The notes under the pieces were generated by a model. It was given only the letters and a program-made list of their open reading frames with translations. It ran no database searches and was not told where the DNA came from. A program made the translations under genes and the position numbers. A stretch of DNA of 64,000 nucleotides from Zygnema cylindricum (lineage: Eukaryota; Streptophyta; Zygnematophyceae; Zygnematales; Zygnemataceae), in contig JBBHKE010002081.1 of assembly GCA_037447655.1 (NCBI GenBank), positions 1 to 64,000 of the forward strand, read 5' to 3'. Positions 56,925 through 64,000 of the stretch are shown in pieces (position 1 is the first letter of the stretch; the number at the start of each line of letters is the position of its first letter).

Positions 56925-57398
56925 ATGAAACTTTTTCACTGTAAAGTTCGTGCGAGACCAGAGGACGCTGTCCAAGACGACGTGTACGGATTGCAAATGC
57001 CACTTGGGAGTCCTAAAGCTTTGGGAAGGTCTTCACAGCGGATCGCCAATGCACGGCAAAAAGTGAAGGTTGTTGCAGCAGCTTCCAAACTTCTGGGAGA
57101 ATCTAAACGGTCTGTGTTTTCATTGGACGTAAGAAATGTCAGGCTGCAGTCAGTCCCGCGTGGCGCGTTCGCACATACGTTCAAGGCACAGAAGTTTTAC
57201 GTACAAATGTTTTCCGTGCAGTTCAAAAATGGATATAGTTCCATCCAAGTAGTGAGGAGACTTCCTGCGCTCTCGCGGCGAGAAAGTACGAGGTTGAATT
57301 TCTTGTCTGGAAGTACGTGGCGGCGGTTGCATCGAAACGGCAATATCTCCAAGTGTGAACGGGAAAGTGCGCGCAACTTTCTATTCTGCATCTTGTAG
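56925..57398 (+). CDS. Unidentified ORF (157 codons) upstream of the glycosyltransferase gene
   Basis: Basic protein-like frame with RARPEDAVQDDVYGLQMPLG and NARQKVKVVAAASKLLGESK in its first half. The second half is less convincing. TTTCACTGTAAAG just inside the start could be a splice acceptor. No family recognised. It may be an exon of a separate gene or 5' sequence of the next one. Confidence 0.3.
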   Translation: MKLFHCKVRARPEDAVQDDVYGLQMPLGSPKALGRSSQRIANARQKVKVVAAASKLLGESKRSVFSLDVRNVRLQSVPRGAFAHTFKAQKFYVQMFSVQFKNGYSSIQVVRRLPALSRRESTRLNFLSGSTWRRLHRNGNISKCERESARNFLFCIL

Positions 57399-57632
57399 CC
57401 AGGCCGTCCTCACACTAGCCAGGAATAACAAAAGCTTTCCTCCTCCGCCATAGTGAAGGACTTTCTGCAGCAGCTCGTTTCGGATTCACTCCAAGCTGCT
57501 GCCAAAGCCTCGAGATCTTCGAGCCTAGTTCAAAGCTTCACCTACAGTAAAGCAAAGACACGTTGGCTTGCACAAGTTTCCGTACAGTTTCCGTACATTT
57601 ACGTACAATTTCAGTACAATTTCCTTGAGATC

Positions 57633-60600
57633 ATGGATCATGCCGCATGTATGAGCATCCGAGAGATTGTGAAGTTTCTGACGGCCGCCATGTTTGGTGC
57701 CGGTCTGGTGTTATTGCTGCTTTGTCAGCAGTCGTTTTTGCTATCCGGAGAAGATAGAAATGATGTGAAATTAACAACTCCATTACTGCAGCGCCAAATG
57801 ATTAAGGACACGAATCCGGCAATATTACCTCCTCGAAATTCGGACGGATTAAGTGAGATGTACGGAAATAATATATCATATGCAGAAAGGAGAAAGACGG
57901 AGGAAGAGAATAAGGTCGTCGTGGAGGACTTGGTCAAGGTAGGATGTGAAACATTATTTAAGGTCGAATAGAGTGATATGAGGCTGGATTCTGGGCGGAT
58001 CTGGGGTTTATTTATCAAAGACCATCTATATTTTCACATTACCATAACATTTGACATTAAAATCATATTTGACATTAACATCACATTTCACATTTAACAT
58101 CAAAGTTACACTTAACATTAACATGTGTTGACGTACGTGAAACGTGCCGATCAATACCCGGATTTGTGGTAAAATCAACACTAAAAGCTAATAAAATTGG
58201 ACCCACCAGTCTCAACATCTGAGCTGGTGGAAGAGAGTGCATTCACAGCTAAAGTGAAAGGTCCCAGGTTCAAATCCTGGCCGGCTCATCATTCCCTTTA
58301 ACGGGATCGTCCATTCTATCCCTCGATTCTACGAATCTTAACAACATGTGCATAAGCATGGGATCTATAATTCAGAATTGACTTGGTCGCTGGAATTGTA
58401 CCGGCATCAAATGTGATTGATATTCCAACTGACATTGTTGGCATTCGAGACGACATCGGTATCAAATTCGACATTAGCATAAGCATTGACTTTGATCGAC
58501 ATTGCATTGATTTGACATTCACATTAGGTTCGAGGCTGGCCCACTCTTGATACGGACATTAGCGTGAGATTATGACATTGGCATAGCCATTGGAATTGAA
58601 ATTAATATCCGGAACATAGTCGAGATTGACATGATAGCTGATATTCAAGATTTGACATTGGCAATATTACTTGCATTGATGTTTGTATTCAGTTTTGTTG
58701 GAACTGACGTTCGCATTGGAATTGACATTGAAGCTAAAATTGGATCTGCCATTCACATCGACACTAAATTTGGAATTGGCATAGGCTGACATCGGTATTG
58801 GAAGGGCGTAGCGCTGGTGTTATATTCGTGTTCGTATTAACAGTGACACTGAAATTAACACTGACATTGGGATGGACTTTTGCATTGAAAACACCGTTGA
58901 GAATCGAAAGTAGCACTTTAAATGAGCATTGGAGCTCGCAGTACTATTGACATTAGACATGTCATAAAGTTTGAGGTTTTATTGCCGATGAAAATATGGC
59001 TCATCACTCATGTGGGTAATTCGCCCATAAAACCGGAGAAATTGTGTTAACTGTTGAAACAAACTTTTGTCTTTTCTAAAAGGATTTTTGACGCACCTGG
59101 TTTTCCATTGCATTCTGGACATATAGAAACCCTTCTGGTCCTCAATATCTGACTAATACACGTATTAACAAATTTTATTTAGTTTACTTTTTTTTTCCAG
59201 AATATGAAAGGGTTCATCGTAGTCTTGTAGAGGGCGAGAGAAGAGTTTTCCTATTCTGATGGTAATTTGCTAACCAAGAATTTCACAGTTTAGTCATAGT
59301 ATGTTCTTCTACTAAGTTTTCCTGTTTGTAATCGCATATCACAATCGGAAGGTAGGGTCAATATTCTTCGTTTGCTTCTAAAAAATGTAACGGTCGAACA
59401 GAAAATTGAGCTTCTTTAACTGCCCGCAAAATGTTTTAGCACTAATAAAAATGTGCAGTTTTGCTTTATTAGTCCGCTTGTATAATTTGCATTCGTTTAC
59501 ATTGTATTCTAGGTAACATTGTGATCTACAATGTTAATATCTAAATTTTTATTCCTTGAAATGTTTAAAATTTCATGACTCCCAACTTTGAAATTAGTGA
59601 CTAAGTATCGGCCGTACATTTTTGAAATTTTAAATGTTTGAATGGCATGTTTGCTTAAAAAAAACAGCTTCTGAAATGGAGGATGATCATGGTGTTCAAA
59701 CATATGACAAAAAAAATTAAACATTGGTTTAGAGCCTATATCATTGGGCTTCATATGGATGACAACTACATTTTGAACAATAGAAAATTCAGTTCAGTAT
59801 CGGAAAATTTCAGGTGGAAATTTAAACCGAATAGACGAAATCGAAAGTCTAAGATTGAAAACATTCTTCCCTAAAAACTCTAGTGTGCTTGTCTTGATTA
59901 TAGTTTCCACCATAGTGTGAATTTTATAAGCAGCTCTACTATGTTCACAACTTTCGACATTATTTTTTGTCCGACTTCGATGTCCTTTTCTATGGCACTC
60001 AAAGTCTCCTAAAAGAAGACCACCTCAAAATAAAGAACCAATCTTAAAATAGTCATGGTTCTTATTTTAATAAAACAAGGTTCAATTTTGTTTGCCCAAA
60101 AAGTCTCCCAGCAAAATCCACCCCAAAATAAAAAATTAAGGGAAAATCAAGCTTGACTAATATTCTGACAATACAATGTTTTTCTATTTTCCTGTGGTTG
60201 CAGATGTGGACCCTTGTGTATGGTCTTACAAATGATGAGCCTCCGCTTCAAATTGAAAGGAGAGGAGGGTGGATTGAGGGCCAAGATTATCCCGTGGCCC
60301 CTCATTTAGAAGATTGCGAACGTCTCACAAATATCCGAAAAGCTTCTGAAATGAGAGAGCCTGGAGGGGAATCTCAGAAATGGCTTTTTCCAAAACATTT
60401 TTCTAGGGGCGTGGACCCACCGTGGGTAAGTGGTTCTTTTTGAAACACTATTCGCTTTGGTTTTCGTAGGAAATAATTGATGGCAAATTCAACTCTTATC
60501 TTACTGTTTAGGAAATTAGTTTGTTAGAGTAGCAAATGACTCATGCAATAACTATTACTATTTATCTCAAAAAAAGATCCTCTACCGATGTTTAAAAAAA

Positions 60601-63600
60601 ACATCTATAAAAAAATTTAATGTCTGCCACTGAAAGGTATGATAAACTTTTCAACAAATATTGTTTGCAGGAAGTTTTAGTCTACGTCGACTCCATTATC
60701 CTAGGGTCATAAAACCTTAAAAGAAGGAATTAATTTTTTTAGCATCGATTGCACTCTACAGTTACAGTGGTTGATAATATAAAACCACAAGACAGATCCG
60801 TAATCGACCTCCTCTTCCTGTCTCCCTTCCCTCCCCTCTCCTCCCCTTTTCTTTTTCTGGTTCTTCCTTTTCCCCCCCTTCCCCTCTTCCCCCCCCCCCC
60901 TCTCTCTATATATATATATGAGAAGTTGCCGTCATTTTCCATATGAGCCACAAAAGTTTGATGATTCTCAAAAAGTTCCAAACTTCATAAATTTCATAAA
61001 ACAAACTATTGATCCAATCAACTTCCCTTCAAACAGGTTAAAGGTTTGGATAAAGAAAACTTGCCGATGACACGATACATGCAAACTTTACTATGGAAAC
61101 ACCAACATCCCAGAAAATGCAATGACCCAAGTTTAAAATTTGCGATTTTTCCGTGGAGACTGAGGACGAGTAGTGGTCTCGGATCCGCATTGCATGTTAT
61201 GTCGGTAGTCTTTGCGACAGTCATGACATCTGCCCGGATTCCGATAATCTCGATTTTGCGTGTTTCGATCTGATTCTGATCCGGTTTCCGTCGCCTCCAC
61301 TCCCCTCAGCCCCATCTCCCTCCCCCTCTCTCCCTCTCCCGCTCCCTCTCCCTCTCACTCTTTTTAAAATGCATAATATTCCCTTGGTTATCCGTCCCAA
61401 TTATTGACCAATGATTTTTCCGCCTGTTTTTCCACCGTTCCGTATTCCGTAATACAGGGTCGCACTATGGATCCCTTGATTGCTACTTCTTCCCATTTGT
61501 ATCTCCGGAATGTGAGAAGGAGGCAATGTATTTGTGGAAACAAAATAATCAAACTGGTGCGAAATTTTTAAAACGCACTGATATCCGGACACAAATAAAG
61601 GAGTTGCTCAATTCGGAGGCACGTGTGGTTGCAATCCTCGATAACAGCTTTTTGGGGGCTTTAAAGTACCAATCTTGGGTTCCAAGGTATGTAAGCAACC
61701 GTTTATATTAGTTTAGGGTCTCTTTGGTCAATAAAAGTCAACGTAATAGCATTTCACGACGACCACGATGTTGATGTTGACAAATTGGTTGTTTTTAAAC
61801 TTTAAAAGCCATTCGTTATGGTAAAATGTAAATGTTCTTGTGCCAATAATGGCAAGTAATCATGTAGATCTTTAAAATTTGTGTCTTTAAGATTTGTGAT
61901 TTGTGTCTTTGTCGGTAGTTTTCAAGAAAATGTTTATTTGTTTATGTCATGCATTCTTGGACAACGTGGCAAGCAACCATGTATTGTAAGGTTGTTTCAA
62001 AGTCGACTCGATTAGTCATTTTTAACCTAGAAAAACAATTATTTGTACAAATCGAAATTTTGTTGGACAACTTGACAAGTAATCATTTTTGTTGTGTATC
62101 AAGAGCCTCTTGCCGATAATCGATGCGTACCTTTTTTGGACCTACCGATAATCGATATATTGGTCCGCTAAGTCGATAATGCAATTATCGCGATACATTA
62201 CCGACATATCGCGATAAATCATCGGACTGATAATTATCGCGATATCTCCATAAATCTTTTCAGAAGCCACCCCTGCCTCCTCCCTTTCCTATTGCAATAA
62301 CTCCGTACTTATTCTGTAATTTATTGCCGTACTGCAGTTACGTACTGTGATACGAAACCCCAACCCAACAAATATATCGCGATAATTTTTCGTTGGTCCC
62401 AGAGTGATATATCGGCCCCCCTCACTCTTCGATAATGAATGTATCTTTTATCGGACTTATCGCGATAGGGAATTACCTGATACACAACACTATTGTAGTA
62501 ATCATGTAGTGTGAGGTTGTGCCAAAGTCATCACAATTCTTTAACATTCAGTGTAGGAAAGTACATTGATTATTTTAATGTTATTATTCTTGGCCAAATG
62601 GTGGCTATTCGATTGTTTATTTAAAGCTTTATATCAATTCTATTGGTTTCAGTGCGTAAGAGACATAAAAGGTGAATCTGTGTACTAACCATTTTGGCCT
62701 AAAGCCTTAAGTTTTAGTATTGAAGTAATTTCCTCCTTCAATCAACGAATGTAGGAAAGGAAAGATGCCAGAGTTTTTTTTCTTCAAGAAATGAATATTA
62801 TTTGTTTGAATGTGGTTTTCAACTACATCAATAAGCTACACTGTCGATCGTATTTGGCGTGTATGTTTTTTTCGCCACTGAAAACAACTTGTCTCCGTAC
62901 ACATTTGTCCAATTTTCAGTTTAAGACCGCCATTCGTAAGCTGAGAATACAACCTTTCAATCGCAACCGTCAGATCTACAATCCGACATGTATGTACGGA
63001 GAAAAGATGTTTTAAGAGACAAAAAAAACATACACGCTAAATACGATTGACGGTGTACATCATTATAAATTTCCGCGTTTTTCTTTTCAATTGCAATTAA
63101 CTAACTGGACTAATAATCTTTCCACTTTACATGAAATTGCATGCTACCAACTTTTTGAGGTTTATTTGAGGATTATCCGGGTCTCACTTTTTGTGAAATC
63201 TGTATTTGTAAGGAGCTAATTTTTTTAATATTAACTCTGCCACTGATTTTTTTCCGTCCTTTTTTTTTTAAAACAGTGAAATTGGTGAGCCTTGGGCAAC
63301 CGGAGTGGAAAATGTGGAAATATTGGGAAACATAACGGATCATACCCTCGATGAAGAATATCGGAGAGTAATATTCTTAACAAATTCCTTTTGCTTTTTT
63401 TTCCTATTCTCAAATGCAAGTTTCTGTCCTTCCGTGAATTGTTCTGAACAACTTCTTCACCTTTAGTCCCTTTTCCATGTTTATGAGAGGAATGAAAATA
63501 AACTTTAAGCTGTTTGTGACGTGACTGACAGTCTTGTGGTATGTTTTCTATTTCGTTTTTCTGGCTTCTTTCCTTCTTTTCTGTTTTGACTTTTTCACTT

Positions 63601-64000
63601 TCTCTCTCTCTCTCTCTCCCTCTCTCTCCCTCATTTCTTTCTCTCTCTCCACCTCTCGCTCCCTCTCCCTCTCTCCCTCTCTCCCTCTCCCCCTCTCTTT
63701 CTCTCAGGCCGGATGGTGGCATGCCCAATCGATGCGTTACATGTTACGGTGGCCGTCAAAAAAGTTATGTCACGCGATTAATCGAGTGCGTCAGGAATCG
63801 TACGGAAAAAACGTGGCTCAACGAATCGTACGATCATTACGTCGACAGAACGAAGTGCTACGATTGGCACAAGATGGAGATCCTGATGAGGCGAAAATTC
63901 TCGAAAACATACGTATATCGTCAAACTCGTTAGAGTCGTACAGTTGGGCCGATGAAGAGCCGTACATCCCTCGGCCAATCGTGAGCGTTCACGTCCGACA
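57633..64000 (+). CDS. Plant-type FUT8/NodZ-like glycosyltransferase, type II membrane protein (5' part)
   Basis: Golgi-type transferase. Exons: 57633-57938 (cytosolic tail, signal anchor LTAAMFGAGLVLLLL at about residues 14-30, then a stem), 60204-60425 (GWIEGQDYPVAPHLEDC), 61037-61259 (LLWKHQHPRKC, FAIFPWRLRTSSGLGSALH), 61458-61686 (DCYFFPFVSPECEKEAMYLW), 63277-63367 (EIGEPWATGVENVEILGNI), 63708-64000 (WWHAQSMRYMLRWPS ... YIPRPIVSVHVR). All five junctions have GT..AG and agreeing phases (0, 0, 1, 2, 0). The window ends inside the catalytic domain, at the HVR motif that binds GDP-fucose in FUT8/NodZ. The family assignment is from memory of uncharacterised plant homologues; the substrate is unknown. 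No lesion seen. ATG at 57651 is an alternative start, and the frame is open back to 57453. Confidence 0.8.
58025..58970. repeat. Degenerate GACATT repeat region
   Basis: Irregular units such as GACATTGGCATT, TTTGACATTAACATC and GGAATTGACATTGAAGC, on both sides of the tRNA-like sequence, in intron 1 of the glycosyltransferase gene. Confidence 0.6.
58221..58288 (+). tRNA. tRNA-like sequence with CTA at the anticodon position, probably SINE or pseudo-tRNA
   Basis: 68 nt. The acceptor stem is fully paired (GAGCTGG with CCGGCTC, one G-U, discriminator A). The anticodon stem is TTCAC/GTGAA with a 7-nt loop, and the T-arm is CCAGG/CCTGG with GGTTCAAATCC (B box). The D-arm is too short and unpaired, and loop position 33 is G instead of T. 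The anticodon would be CTA. It lies in intron 1 of the glycosyltransferase gene; a similar T-arm occurs at 31085-31126. Most likely tRNA-derived, not a working tRNA. Confidence 0.35.
58971..60203. other. Rest of glycosyltransferase intron 1, nothing recognised
   Basis: AT-rich. Two related A-rich segments occur (TAAAAGAAGACCACCTCAAA near 60010, and near 60100). The acceptor TTGCAG is at 60198-60203. Confidence 0.5.
60808..60920. repeat. CT/C-rich tract plus (TA)n in intron 2
   Basis: Pyrimidine tract on the sense strand of the glycosyltransferase gene, ending CCCCCCCCCCTCTCTCTATATATATATATG. Confidence 0.85.
61303..61362. repeat. CT tract in intron 3
   Basis: CTCCCTCCCCCTCTCTCCCTC units, pyrimidine on the sense strand. 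Confidence 0.85.
62088..62492. mobile_element. TATCG-rich MITE in glycosyltransferase intron 4
   Basis: Ends GTTGTGTATCAAGAG and CCTGATACACAACACTA. Many TATCGCGATA/CGATAATCGAT palindromes inside. Same family as 47662-48065. Confidence 0.7.
62839..63055. mobile_element. TA-flanked MITE in glycosyltransferase intron 4
   Basis: Ends CACTGTCGATCGTATTTGG and CTAAATACGATTGACGGTG, flanked by TA. Interior like 55297-55504. Confidence 0.82.
63598..63706. repeat. CT tract forming the exon-6 acceptor
   Basis: ~100 bp of CTCTCCCTC units running straight into CTCTCAG, the splice acceptor of exon 6. Here the microsatellite serves as the polypyrimidine tract. Confidence 0.85.

Overview
The window reads as nuclear DNA of an intron-rich eukaryote with a very repeat-laden genome. 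It is AT-rich, with short exons bounded by GT..AG, long polypurine/polypyrimidine tracts, LTR retrotransposons, PIF/Harbinger DNA transposons and many MITEs. Three split host genes can be assembled by hand from short exons whose reading phases agree. The green lineage is the most likely source: one gene is a pectin acetylesterase-type enzyme with the GCSAGG serine motif, and another belongs to a plant-type fucosyltransferase-like family. The species cannot be named from sequence alone. A run of 10 Ns at 50196-50205 marks an assembly gap.

Layout. 1-2065: decayed, internally deleted Ty1/copia element and its 3' LTR. 2066-4530: microsatellites, satellites and a MITE. 4752-13426 (minus): pectin acetylesterase/Notum-like gene (CE13), eight recognisable exons, one single-base lesion, C-terminal part not found. 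13677-21656: an ~8 kb PIF/Harbinger element carrying a frameshifted transposase, an intact Myb/trihelix-like ORF and several tandem arrays. A fragment of a second Harbinger copy (21657-21779) has been inserted in its right end. 21780-26936: a nearly complete copia element, followed by more of the Harbinger 151-bp array. 27947-36379 (minus): PIF1-family DNA helicase gene with the N-terminal region of cellular PIF1; it is broken or truncated at its 3' end against the transposon block.

36.4-57.4 kb has no host gene I can recognise. It is a mosaic of MITEs built on two diverged copies of one ~5-6 kb segment (about 40.42-46.83 and 50.55-55.87 kb). Each copy carries insertions the other lacks, so the copies serve as empty sites for one another and fix the target-site duplications: TA, TTA and 8 bp. 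57633-64000 (plus): a plant-type FUT8/NodZ-like glycosyltransferase gene with a membrane anchor, six exons, running off the window end just at its HVR motif.

The most unusual observations are: (1) a copia family whose gag start codon lies inside the LTR and whose half-tRNA primer binding site (GGTTATGGGCC) is itself gag coding sequence; (2) an autonomous-type Harbinger element and its deletion-derived MITE in one window; (3) paired empty sites for several transposon superfamilies; (4) two host genes with lesions in an otherwise well-conserved exon structure.
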